DNA from: Planctomycetaceae bacterium
GTDB taxonomy: Bacteria; Planctomycetota; Planctomycetia; Planctomycetales; Planctomycetaceae
DNA length: 40,202 nt
Assembly (NCBI GenBank): GCA_024742875.1
Contig: JANSXP010000064.1
Coordinates: 1-40,202, forward strand
Reading direction: 5' to 3'
The position numbers and the translations under genes are program-made. Of this stretch, positions 7,067 through 15,353 are shown in pieces. How positions within the stretch are numbered: position 1 is the first letter of the stretch; every line of letters begins with the position of its first letter. Under the pieces are notes generated by a model. The model searched no databases. It had not been told where the DNA came from and worked only from the letters and a program-made list of their open reading frames with translations.

Positions 7067-9379
7067 TTAGTCTTCCAGCAGACTCCACACCCGAACGGTG
7101 GTGCGGTTGCGGCCCCGGCCGGGAACGTCTTCACACGTGATGACACGCCCTCCTGTTTTTGACACCGCAAACGAATGCGTCTTTGTGACGCGAATTTGCT
7201 TCACCGTTTTTCCGGTTTGCGGATCCCAGGCGACGATAGCGCGCTGATCAGAACGTTCGTTGTCTCGCAGACTGACCAGGAATCGCCCCTGCTGCACGGC
7301 GACGGCACCCTGCTGCGACTGAACGGAAAAGGTGTGCCGCTGCAAAAGCTGACCCGACACGCGATCCCACACGACAGCCGTCTGTTCGGCATCAACGGCC
7401 ACCACAAGGGAATCGTCGCTGGTAAAGCTCACGGACTGCGGAACGAAGTTTTCCGCCGCGTAGCTGACAACGTCATCGGCATCGTTCAGGGAATGCACCT
7501 CGACATGCTTCTCTTCGCGTGCCACGAAGGCAACATGTGTGCCGGATGAACAAAAGGCGGGTTCATGGCCTTTCTTTCGCAGTCGCCGCTGACGTTCGCC
7601 CAGGGCATTGATCAGAAACAGACCGTTTGCCGTCTGCTGCACGACATCGCCGGTCGACGACACATCCAGCCGCGTGGGGATGGCAAAGCTCTCCTTCCAA
7701 ACGGCGCGTCCGTCGCTCAGGCGGAATTTTGCCAGGTCGTCATTGATCTTCCCGTAGACGAACTTTCCGTCATCTGAAGGCACCAGGTAACCGTTGATCC
7801 GCGGGCCATGCACAGGCAGGGTCTTCTCAACCGATCCATCCTCAAGGTTCCAGACCCGGAGTTGCGAATCCAGGGAAACCGTGACACCCCGTTCCTCAGA
7901 CAGCAGACAGATGCCCCGTACCCCTGCAGCGTGAGCCAGCAGACTTCTGAACGCTGGATACTCCTGTTTGTCAAATCCGGAGTCCGTCCGTTCAATCTCA
8001 ACGCTGGCGGCATCCGTCAGTTGCTGAACAGACACCAGATCCACGTCGCCTTCGACCTCAATCCGTTTTTCCGTGCCATCACGAAATCGGATCACAATGA
8101 TGACTCCCAGCAGCAACAACAGCCCTCCGAAGCCCGCCAGACGGATGGCCGGCCGGGGTTTCACTGGAGGCCTGTCATCAAAGCAGAAAGGTTCCAGCAT
8201 GCGGGCGACCTGCGCGGCGCTTGAGGGTCGCCGATCCGGCTCGCAGTCCATCATCAGCCGGACGATGTGCGCAAGTTCACGAGGCACGTCCGGTCGAAGC
8301 GTGCGGACATCCGGTCGCGACCGGGTCGCGTGTGCCAGCAGTTTCTGAGAGGCCGTTGATTCGTCCGGCCCGCAGAACGGAGGACGTCCGGAGAGCAGCG
8401 CGAACAGCGTGCAGCCCAGCGCGTAAATATCGGAACGCGCATCGACGGCCTGTGTGTCTCGGCCCTGTTCGGGCGCCAGATAATCAAGCGACCCCAGAAT
8501 CACGGTTCTGTCAGTTTCACTGCCGTCGCAGGCTGTCGTCTCCGATTCATGCACCAGTCCCAGGTCGAGCACCCGCACATGTCCCTTTGAATCCACCATG
8601 AGATTGGACGGCTTCACGTCGCGGTGCACCAGTCCTGCCTCATGCGCGGCCTGGAGACCAAGGGCGGCCTGACGCGTCACATCGCACGCATTTTTGACTG
8701 GCAGTAAACGCGCCCCCTTTTTCTCTGCACCGTCAGCCGCTGGAATGGAAGTCCGAAGATACGTCCCCAGGTCCACTCCCCGCAGAAGTTCCATCACCAG
8801 ATAGGGCCGACCGTCGACTTCCCCGGCATCATGCGCCTGGACAAGATGTGGATGAGAGAGCCGCCCGACCGCCCGCATTTCGCGTTCAAAACGCGCGACA
8901 GGTGCCAACGGAGCGGCAGGGCGGACCACTTTCACGGCAACTTCCCGATTCAGCCTGATGTGGCGAGCGCGGTAAACCACCCCCATGCCGCCACGGCCAA
9001 TTTCCTCAAACACTTCGTAACCGGGAATCCGCAATACAGGCAGGTGCCTGGACTCCTCTGACGGCCAGCAGGCGGACACGTTTTCGCCCGCGGTATCCAG
9101 TGTCGGTTCTGCGAGCGTTGTGCGCTGGCGATCGCGCACAGCATCAGTAGGCGCCGCGTGGCCTGCTGCCCGCACGCGGTCCCAGATGCGACGCTGCCCC
9201 GCGGACAGGCTGTCTTCTGCATCGAACGCTGTCATTGCCTCCAGTCGCTGCTGACAGCGATCGCAGGTCTCCACATGCTCCACCATTTCGCTGACGTGGT
9301 CGCCCGTCTGACCGTGCAGAATACGCGACAGAGTCGAATCCCCGGGGCACGTGGCTTTGCGTTCTGTGACGGACATCAT
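7067..9379 (-). CDS. Transmembrane Ser/Thr protein kinase with N-terminal zinc-finger and WD40-like domain
   Basis: This 770-residue membrane kinase has four parts. Residues 35-42 hold an H-x3-C-x2-C motif like the zinc-binding anti-sigma fold. Residues 121-395 are a Hanks-type kinase with glycine loop GRGGMG (128-133), Lys150, Glu167, HRDVKPSN (252-259), DLG in place of DFG (272-274) and APEQ (302-305). A single transmembrane helix spans about 412-431. The last 320 residues contain repeats such as VRVWSLLED, VAVDAEQTAVVWD and LRVWNLEDG, resembling a WD40/quinoprotein propeller placed outside the membrane. It starts five bases after the stop of the sigma-factor gene, with AGGAAG inside that gene serving as ribosome binding site, so the two form an operon. 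The kinase probably controls its partner sigma factor. Confidence 0.92.
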   Translation of the reverse strand: MMSVTERKATCPGDSTLSRILHGQTGDHVSEMVEHVETCDRCQQRLEAMTAFDAEDSLSAGQRRIWDRVRAAGHAAPTDAVRDRQRTTLAEPTLDTAGENVSACWPSEESRHLPVLRIPGYEVFEEIGRGGMGVVYRARHIRLNREVAVKVVRPAAPLAPVARFEREMRAVGRLSHPHLVQAHDAGEVDGRPYLVMELLRGVDLGTYLRTSIPAADGAEKKGARLLPVKNACDVTRQAALGLQAAHEAGLVHRDVKPSNLMVDSKGHVRVLDLGLVHESETTACDGSETDRTVILGSLDYLAPEQGRDTQAVDARSDIYALGCTLFALLSGRPPFCGPDESTASQKLLAHATRSRPDVRTLRPDVPRELAHIVRLMMDCEPDRRPSSAAQVARMLEPFCFDDRPPVKPRPAIRLAGFGGLLLLLGVIIVIRFRDGTEKRIEVEGDVDLVSVQQLTDAASVEIERTDSGFDKQEYPAFRSLLAHAAGVRGICLLSEERGVTVSLDSQLRVWNLEDGSVEKTLPVHGPRINGYLVPSDDGKFVYGKINDDLAKFRLSDGRAVWKESFAIPTRLDVSSTGDVVQQTANGLFLINALGERQRRLRKKGHEPAFCSSGTHVAFVAREEKHVEVHSLNDADDVVSYAAENFVPQSVSFTSDDSLVVAVDAEQTAVVWDRVSGQLLQRHTFSVQSQQGAVAVQQGRFLVSLRDNERSDQRAIVAWDPQTGKTVKQIRVTKTHSFAVSKTGGRVITCEDVPGRGRNRTTVRVWSLLED

Positions 9380-9383
9380 GCTT

Positions 9384-10004
9384 TCAGTCTTCCTGAGGTT
9401 CGAGTCGTCGAATTTCGTGGCGCAGAGCCTTCAACACTTCACTTTTGGCAACGTAAACGTGAGCAATTTTCATTTGCAGTTCGTCGGCCACCTGTGCGGC
9501 CGGGCGGTCCTGCAGGGCCGTCATCTCAAATGCCTGCCAGGTCCGCGGCTGAACCCGCATCCGGACCCGCAGGACGGCGAGTTCCTGCAGCTCACTGTCG
9601 TACTGTTCCTCCAGCCGCCGCGCCAGATCCTCGCGCGCTTCCACCGAAGCGATTCGTTCGTGCATGGCTGTGTCGCCACCGCCACGACCAGGCCGCTCGT
9701 TCCTGCGGGCCAGCGCCGTCCAGGCGTTCCTCGTCACCGTTTTCAGCCACGCCCGGAAGCTTCGCGTCGAATCGTATTCGAAACTCTGCATCGCGCGTGA
9801 CAAGCTCAACAGGACCTCCTGAGTCACGTCATGACGATCAGAATGCTGCAGCCCCCATGAGCGACACCATTTTTCAATGAGGCCCACGTAGCGTTCGACA
9901 AACTGATCCCAAAGTCCGTTATCAGCGGGATTTTGCCGGATCGCAAACAGCAGCGACGCGCGCGTCGCTGCTGAATCCCGCGGTGTGTATGAGTTCACGT
10001 TCAC
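9384..10004 (-). CDS. ECF-family RNA polymerase sigma factor (planctomycete type)
   Basis: This 206-residue protein has an ECF sigma layout. Region 2 (about residues 28-90) has QFVERYVGLIEKW, DVTQEVLLSLSRAM for promoter melting, and SFRAWLKTVTRNAW. Region 4 (about 145-200) has TWQAFEMTALQDRPAAQVADELQ followed by a recognition helix with HVYVAKSEVLKALR. The reading frame begins GTG AAC GTG AAC; an AGGA lies four bases upstream of the first GTG and ten before the second, so either could start. There is no separate anti-sigma gene; the zinc-finger kinase immediately downstream carries an anti-sigma-like N-terminus and is the likely control element. This pairing is well known in planctomycetes. 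Confidence 0.93.
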   Translation of the reverse strand: MNVNSYTPRDSAATRASLLFAIRQNPADNGLWDQFVERYVGLIEKWCRSWGLQHSDRHDVTQEVLLSLSRAMQSFEYDSTRSFRAWLKTVTRNAWTALARRNERPGRGGGDTAMHERIASVEAREDLARRLEEQYDSELQELAVLRVRMRVQPRTWQAFEMTALQDRPAAQVADELQMKIAHVYVAKSEVLKALRHEIRRLEPQED

Positions 10005-10288
10005 TGATTCCTGATAGCAGGCCGTCCGCGAAATCTAAGACGCAATTTGCTCATTTTTTTAAGATAGCTTTCTCTGCCCCCGGAAACCACCGCCCCCCAC
10101 CTCCCCGTGTGCTTTTCATCACACCTTGGGGTAAGCAGAACGTGTTTGGGAAAGTTTCTCGGATTTTGACTTAGGTTCACCACAACCAACCCCTACTGCC
10201 TTTGAGATTTGCGCACCTGCCCCACTGGTCGGCCGTGCAGATCGCCCCCACTGGATGCTTCTCTCAGTTCTCACAAAGGCCCCGATCA

Positions 10289-13200
10289 ATGTTGATCAAT
10301 TCCTGGTTGAAATCTCTGCAGTCCCACCGCCCCATTGCCCCCAAAGGAAGACGGCAACGCCCGGGAAGGGCGCCCGCACCGCCCCGCAGCATCGAAATGC
10401 TCGAAAGCCGACAGTTGCTCACCACTTTCACCGTCAACTCACTGGCCGATACGGCAGACGCCAACCCCGGTGACGGCATTGCAGCTGACGCCAATGGGGA
10501 AACCTCGCTGCGAGCGGCCATCGAAGAAGCCAACCTGCTGGCCGGAAGTGACACAATTGCGTTCAACGACGGCAGCCTGCCAGGCGTGAATTTTCACGAC
10601 GCAACTCCGGATGTCATCACACTGAGCGGAAGCCCGCTGAGCATTTCTTCCGACGTGGTCATCAACGGCCCCGCGGCCGATCTGCTGTCGATCAGTGGTG
10701 GTGGCACTTCGCGTGTCATCGCCATCGGCACGGCTGCCAGCGTGACCATCGATGCCCTGTCAGTGATCGATGGCCAGTCGAACAACGGTGGCGGGATCAA
10801 TTCCTCTGGTGACCTGACGCTGCGGAACGTCTCGGTCCACAACAACAGGGCCCGCGGTATTCAGAACGGGGGATCCGGCAGCCTGACGGTGATCAACAGC
10901 ACGGTCCGCGACAATTTCGATGCGGGCATTCGCAGCTTCGGCGACGTCCTCGTGATTAACTCCACCGTCTCTGAAAACGACGGCAACGGCATTCGGCAAT
11001 CGGGCACCAGTGGCAATGTGAAAATCGTCAACAGCACCGTCGTGAGCAATGCCACAAACGGCGTGAACAATCAGAACAGCGGACCACTGGAAATCGTCAA
11101 CAGTATTGTCGCGGGCAACGGCATCCAGCTGTTTGGTTCCATCGATGTCAATCTCAACAACATCATTCGCAACAACGAAAATGGCGTGGTGGAACGGCTG
11201 CAGGACAACGGCGGGCCCACCCGAACCCACGCTCTGGTGCCAGGCTCAGCGGCAATCAACGGCGGTGACGATGCGCTGGCTCTGGACGAGAATGGCGCAC
11301 CACTCACATCCGACCAGCTCGGCAACACACGTTTTCTTCGCACCGTGGATATCGGAGCGGTGGAGTACCGAGAGGCGGACAGTCTGGTCGTGACCACAGA
11401 CGCGGATATCGTCGATCCCACAGACAGTCTCACCAGCCTGCGGGAAGCCGTCGCATTTGCCAATTCCAACCCTGATGTCAGCGACATCACCTTCGGGAAC
11501 GGCACCGCTCTGGCCGGAGGAACTGACTTCACCGATGCCGCAGCCGATGTGATCACGCTGGGAGGAACGCAGTTGGACGTGAACTCCGACGTGAGCGTAT
11601 CAGGCCCCGCCGCACAGTTGCTGACGATCAGCGGCAACGATCAAAGTCGCGTATTCCGCGTCGGCAGCGGAGACGTTCTGTTTTCTGATCTCACCGTGGC
11701 CAATGGCAGCACGAATGGTGATGGCGCTGGCATTCTGGTGACCACGGCGGCGGATGTCACACTCGATCGTGTCGTCCTGTCCGACAACACAGCCGGCACG
11801 TTTGAAGAGGGCGGTGCGATTCGAAACAACGGTCGACTCACGGTCAGCGACAGCTATTTTGTGGGTAACGAAAGCCGACGCGGCGGCGGCATTTTTAACA
11901 GGTCGTCGCTGGTCATTTCCGGCAGTACGTTTGCCGACAACACGGCCGACACCTTTGGAGGAGCCGTCTTCAACGAAGGCACACTCACCGTGGTGAATTC
12001 CACGCTGTCCGGCAATCAGGCGCGCAGTGGCGGAGGAGGGCTGTTCAATCTGGGCGGCGCGACAGTAATCAACTCCACAATCACCGGCAACACGTCCTCG
12101 TCAGGGCAGGGCGGCGGTCTGCGAAATTCGGGCATCAACGGCACACTGACCGTTCAAAACTCCATCGTTGTGGGCAATACGGCCAACACCGGCAACAACA
12201 CCGCTGGCGGACTGACGCCCGCCAGTGGCAGCAATCTGACAAGTGGCATCGCAGCCGACGTACTGGACCCGGTATTGTCTGACAACGGCGGCACCACGCT
12301 GACTCACGCACTCGCCTCGGGATCAGCGGCCATCAATGCCGGCAACGACACCCTCGCACTAAACGCCGATGGGGCGGCTCTGGTCACTGATCAGCGAGGT
12401 GCCGCCCGAATCGTGGGCACCGTGGATATTGGCGCCGTGGAGGCCTCGGCCGCCACACTGGCCACACCGCTGGCTGACCTCACGGTAGATGAAGATGCCG
12501 CAGACCTTGTGATTGATCTGTCCACCACGTTTGCAGACACGTCTGTGGCTGTATCAGGTGTCTCCAGCGATGCGCCCGGTCTCGTCAGCGCTGTGCTCAG
12601 CGGCACTGAGCTGACACTCAGCTTTGCCGCTGACCAGTCTGGTTCCGCCACCATCACGGTGACAGCCACTGACTCGGCAGTCACCACGGCAGAGAGCTTT
12701 GTGGTCACCGTAACGCCGGTCAACGATGCTCCCACCGTGCAGACCGGGCTGTCTAACGTTGAAGTTGAAGAAGGTGTGGCCGACGTGGCCATCGATCTTC
12801 TGCCCGTCTTTGCCGACATCGATGACCCCACGCTGACGTATTCTGCCACATCGTCCAGCACAGCTGTGGTGGCAGACGTTTCCGGCAGCACCCTGACACT
12901 CAGCTTCCCAACAGACGGAACGGCCATCGTCACTGTCACAGCCACAGACGCTGCCGGTGCGAGCGTTTCGACGGAATTTGAGGTGACCGTGAACAATGTG
13001 CCTGACCCCGGCGTCGAGGTCATCGATGGCAAGCTGATCATCACAGGGACAGACGGCGATGACGAAGTTCTGATTCAGCGGTTCTGGGGCAGCTATTTTG
13101 TATTCACCAGCATCGAAGGAGCACAGTTCACACGCGTCCACGTTTCTGACGTGCAGGAAATCTGCGTTGACGGTGCAGACGGCGACGACGTGATCGTCAT

Positions 13201-13765
13201 GGGCTGGTTTGTTTTCGCCCCCACGACCCTTTCCGGTGGAGCCGGCAATGACATCATCGTGGGCGGCTGGGGCAACGACACCATCGATGGCGGAGCGGGG
13301 GATGACTGTCTGCACGGCAGCTTTGGAGATGACACACTCCACGGCGGCGACGGTGACGACTGGATTGATGCGGATGCCGGCAATGACATTGTGTACGCCG
13401 GCGCTGGAGATGACCGAGTCTGGGGTGGACGAGGCAATGATATCCTGCTGGGGCAGTCAGGCGATGACCTGCTGTTTGGCGGACGTGGCCTGGACCTGCT
13501 GATTGGCGGCGACGGCAGCGATCAGCTGTTCGGACGAAGCCGCCAGGACATCATCATCACAGGCGACACCAATGTTGACGATGACGAAGACAGCCTGAGA
13601 CTGATTCGGGACATCTGGACAGGGGGAGGCTCCACAGACAGCCGTATCGAGGCCATTGAAGCGACACAGCTGGAAGTGCTTCATGACGACGATGTTGACG
13701 AAGTCTGGGGAGGCTCCGGCCGGGACTGGCTGTTGTTCGATGATGAACTTGACCTGGTTCACTAA
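10289..13765 (+). CDS. Giant cell-surface protein: LEPR-XLL-like, CSLREA/choice-of-anchor Q modules, Ig-like repeats, RTX repeats
   Basis: This is a 1158-residue exoprotein. The N-terminus is basic and carries MLESRQLL at about 37-44, resembling the LEPR-XLL motif of planctomycete surface proteins. Two copies follow of a module made of a CSLREA-like segment (SLRAAIEEAN near 80; SLREAVAFAN near 385), a beta-helix rich in VVNSTLSGN-type repeats, and a choice-of-anchor Q end (LxDNGGxTxTHAL...AIN.G...TVDIGAVE; about 304-361 and 663-721). Two cadherin/Ig-like domains span roughly 726-908, and about ten glycine-aspartate RTX repeats bind calcium near 983-1083. I chose the ATG at 10289 because AAAGG lies nine bases upstream; a TTG at 10202 is the alternative. 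Adhesion or a cell-surface matrix role is likely. The classic CSLREA cysteine is absent in both copies. Confidence 0.9.
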   Translation: MLINSWLKSLQSHRPIAPKGRRQRPGRAPAPPRSIEMLESRQLLTTFTVNSLADTADANPGDGIAADANGETSLRAAIEEANLLAGSDTIAFNDGSLPGVNFHDATPDVITLSGSPLSISSDVVINGPAADLLSISGGGTSRVIAIGTAASVTIDALSVIDGQSNNGGGINSSGDLTLRNVSVHNNRARGIQNGGSGSLTVINSTVRDNFDAGIRSFGDVLVINSTVSENDGNGIRQSGTSGNVKIVNSTVVSNATNGVNNQNSGPLEIVNSIVAGNGIQLFGSIDVNLNNIIRNNENGVVERLQDNGGPTRTHALVPGSAAINGGDDALALDENGAPLTSDQLGNTRFLRTVDIGAVEYREADSLVVTTDADIVDPTDSLTSLREAVAFANSNPDVSDITFGNGTALAGGTDFTDAAADVITLGGTQLDVNSDVSVSGPAAQLLTISGNDQSRVFRVGSGDVLFSDLTVANGSTNGDGAGILVTTAADVTLDRVVLSDNTAGTFEEGGAIRNNGRLTVSDSYFVGNESRRGGGIFNRSSLVISGSTFADNTADTFGGAVFNEGTLTVVNSTLSGNQARSGGGGLFNLGGATVINSTITGNTSSSGQGGGLRNSGINGTLTVQNSIVVGNTANTGNNTAGGLTPASGSNLTSGIAADVLDPVLSDNGGTTLTHALASGSAAINAGNDTLALNADGAALVTDQRGAARIVGTVDIGAVEASAATLATPLADLTVDEDAADLVIDLSTTFADTSVAVSGVSSDAPGLVSAVLSGTELTLSFAADQSGSATITVTATDSAVTTAESFVVTVTPVNDAPTVQTGLSNVEVEEGVADVAIDLLPVFADIDDPTLTYSATSSSTAVVADVSGSTLTLSFPTDGTAIVTVTATDAAGASVSTEFEVTVNNVPDPGVEVIDGKLIITGTDGDDEVLIQRFWGSYFVFTSIEGAQFTRVHVSDVQEICVDGADGDDVIVMGWFVFAPTTLSGGAGNDIIVGGWGNDTIDGGAGDDCLHGSFGDDTLHGGDGDDWIDADAGNDIVYAGAGDDRVWGGRGNDILLGQSGDDLLFGGRGLDLLIGGDGSDQLFGRSRQDIIITGDTNVDDDEDSLRLIRDIWTGGGSTDSRIEAIEATQLEVLHDDDVDEVWGGSGRDWLLFDDELDLVH
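13235..13535 (+). repeat. RTX nonapeptide-coding repeats
   Basis: About ten units of roughly 27 bp encode GGxGxDxxx nonapeptides (GGAGNDIIV, GGAGDDCLH, GGDGDDWID, GGRGNDILL and so on) within the giant exoprotein gene. They should fold as a calcium-loaded parallel beta-roll. Confidence 0.9.
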
Positions 13766-13793
13766 ATCGACCATCAGTCGCCAGCGTGTCACA

Positions 13794-13821
13794 GGCTGGC
13801 CGGGCTCAGTTCCGGCCAGCC
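13794..13821. terminator. Strong hairpin between convergent genes
   Basis: GGCTGGCCGG and CCGGCCAGCC form a perfect 10-bp stem around the loop GCTCAGTT, 29 bases after the exoprotein stop and 33 bases beyond the stop of the convergent DegT gene. There is no clear T-run on either side, so it may be a bidirectional or factor-assisted terminator. Confidence 0.5.
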
Positions 13822-13853
13822 GACTGCTTCCCCGGCTGTTCTGTGAAGCCGCT

Positions 13854-15068
13854 TCATTGCGTGCGACCTGCCGCAGAAGTCTGTGCGTGCTGCTCGACCG
13901 TCAGTAAACAGGCGACCATTCTTCGCACTTCTGACGCGGGCATTTCTGCGTAGATCGGCAGATAGACGGTGTTCGCCAGCATGGCTCGTGCGACGGCTGT
14001 GGACTCCGGTACAGATTCGGACACCGGTCGCAGCGCGTTGCTGCTGGTGGCATCGAATCCGTGGCGTCGCAGCTCTTTCAGGGTGGTATCGGGATGCTGC
14101 ACCTGAACCATCGCCAGCCAGTAACTGTGGAACTTCGCCGCTCCGCCGGGACAGCGACAAAGCGACAACTCCTGTGTCAGCATTCGCCCCAGCGCCGCGC
14201 GACGTTCGATCAGGCGATCCGGATATCGCCGGACCCGTCGTGCCATCAGTCTCAGTAACGGACCGCACGGCTGTTGCCGCAGACTGGCGATGAACTGACC
14301 ACCGGGGAAATTGCGCACCGAGCCATTCAGGAATTTCTCCAGATCTTTTCCTAAACGAATGCAGCACCAGACAAACGCGGCGAACACACGCTTTTGCCCA
14401 AGAAATCGCAGCAGGCTGTAGAACCCGATTCGCTTCAGAAAACGCCATCGCGACTGCACGGGATACGTGCCCTGCAGTTGCCGCATTTGATTCCTGACTG
14501 AATTACTCCGCACCCGCAGCAGCGCCCCTCCCAGGGCTGTGGCCGTCTTGATTGGACCAAAGCTGAACATCGACACGTCGGCCTGCTCGTGTCCGCGGTA
14601 CGCCGTTCCCGCGTAGGCCTGTGCACAGTCTTCGATCACCATCAGACTGTGGCGACGGGCAAAGTCACAGATCGGCGTCACATCGGCCACAACCCCCAGC
14701 AGGTGGGCCACAAGAATCGCCCGCGTCTGCGGCGTCACCAGTGACTCCAGCTGCGCGCAGTCAACGGAGGCGTCATCCGTTCGCAGATCAACGGCCACGA
14801 TCTTTAACTGATGGTGTTCAACCACCTGAACCATGCCGCCAATGTTGACCGCGGACATGAGGATCTCGCTGCCGGAGGGCCAGTTCATTGTCTGCAGCAG
14901 CAAGTCCAGTCCGCTGCGCACTGACAAACAGGCCAGCGCAGATCCATCGGATATCCAGGCCGCTTCTGCATCCGCCACAGCCGCCGTCCGTCGCCCCGGC
15001 ACCAGACAACAGACGGCTCCGAAGGCAAGATCCGACCAGCCGATATCAATGCGTTTTCGAGCCCACAT
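13854..15068 (-). CDS. DegT/DnrJ/EryC1/StrS-type PLP-dependent aminotransferase
   Basis: The 404-residue protein has the fold-type I PLP features of the DegT family: SVRSGLDLLLQTMNWPSGSEIL at the N-terminal substrate loop, VIEDCAQAYAG with the cofactor Asp147, and FSFGPIKTATALGG with Lys174 as the expected Schiff-base lysine. Members usually aminate nucleotide-linked keto sugars for surface polysaccharides. The C-terminal half is Arg-rich and diverges from typical members. I chose the ATG at 15068 because the domain starts there; the frame stays open 101 codons further upstream, but that stretch reads through the 17-bp repeats and looks non-coding. No ribosome binding site is clear. The gene stands alone between convergent and divergent neighbours, so its sugar pathway is not visible here. 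Confidence 0.85.
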   Translation of the reverse strand: MWARKRIDIGWSDLAFGAVCCLVPGRRTAAVADAEAAWISDGSALACLSVRSGLDLLLQTMNWPSGSEILMSAVNIGGMVQVVEHHQLKIVAVDLRTDDASVDCAQLESLVTPQTRAILVAHLLGVVADVTPICDFARRHSLMVIEDCAQAYAGTAYRGHEQADVSMFSFGPIKTATALGGALLRVRSNSVRNQMRQLQGTYPVQSRWRFLKRIGFYSLLRFLGQKRVFAAFVWCCIRLGKDLEKFLNGSVRNFPGGQFIASLRQQPCGPLLRLMARRVRRYPDRLIERRAALGRMLTQELSLCRCPGGAAKFHSYWLAMVQVQHPDTTLKELRRHGFDATSSNALRPVSESVPESTAVARAMLANTVYLPIYAEMPASEVRRMVACLLTVEQHAQTSAAGRTQ

Positions 15069-15120
15069 GTGGTGTACCGAAATGGCGGAACTGGGAACCA
15101 ATCGGGGGACAGAGTCGAAT

Positions 15121-15171
15121 GCGCCAGGTGCGGCCCAGCGCCAGGTGCGGCCCAGCGTCAGGTGCGGCCCC
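15121..15171. repeat. Three tandem 17-bp direct repeats in a divergent intergenic region
   Basis: GCGCCAGGTGCGGCCCA occurs at 15121-15137 and 15138-15154, and with two changes at 15155-15171. The array lies 53 bases upstream of the DegT start and about 180 bases upstream of the PQQ-protein start. It may be a regulator-binding array or a simple slippage repeat. Confidence 0.85.
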
Positions 15172-15353
15172 CACACACGACATATTACAAAAGACAGGGC
15201 GAATCGCGATGCACGGCGGTCATCAGGCCGACGCCAGTCGGGGGAACCGCTTAACGGGATCCTAACGCGGTATTCGAGGAATCCTGGTGACTGTTGTGAG
15301 GATGTGGCCACATCTGACTTCGTCCTCGCGTCTGCTGACCCAGGGATTCTGAA

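Noticed and set aside
10001-10189. 62-codon minus-strand frame upstream of the sigma factor
   Set aside because: No domain, no ribosome binding site, lies in a promoter-like intergenic region.
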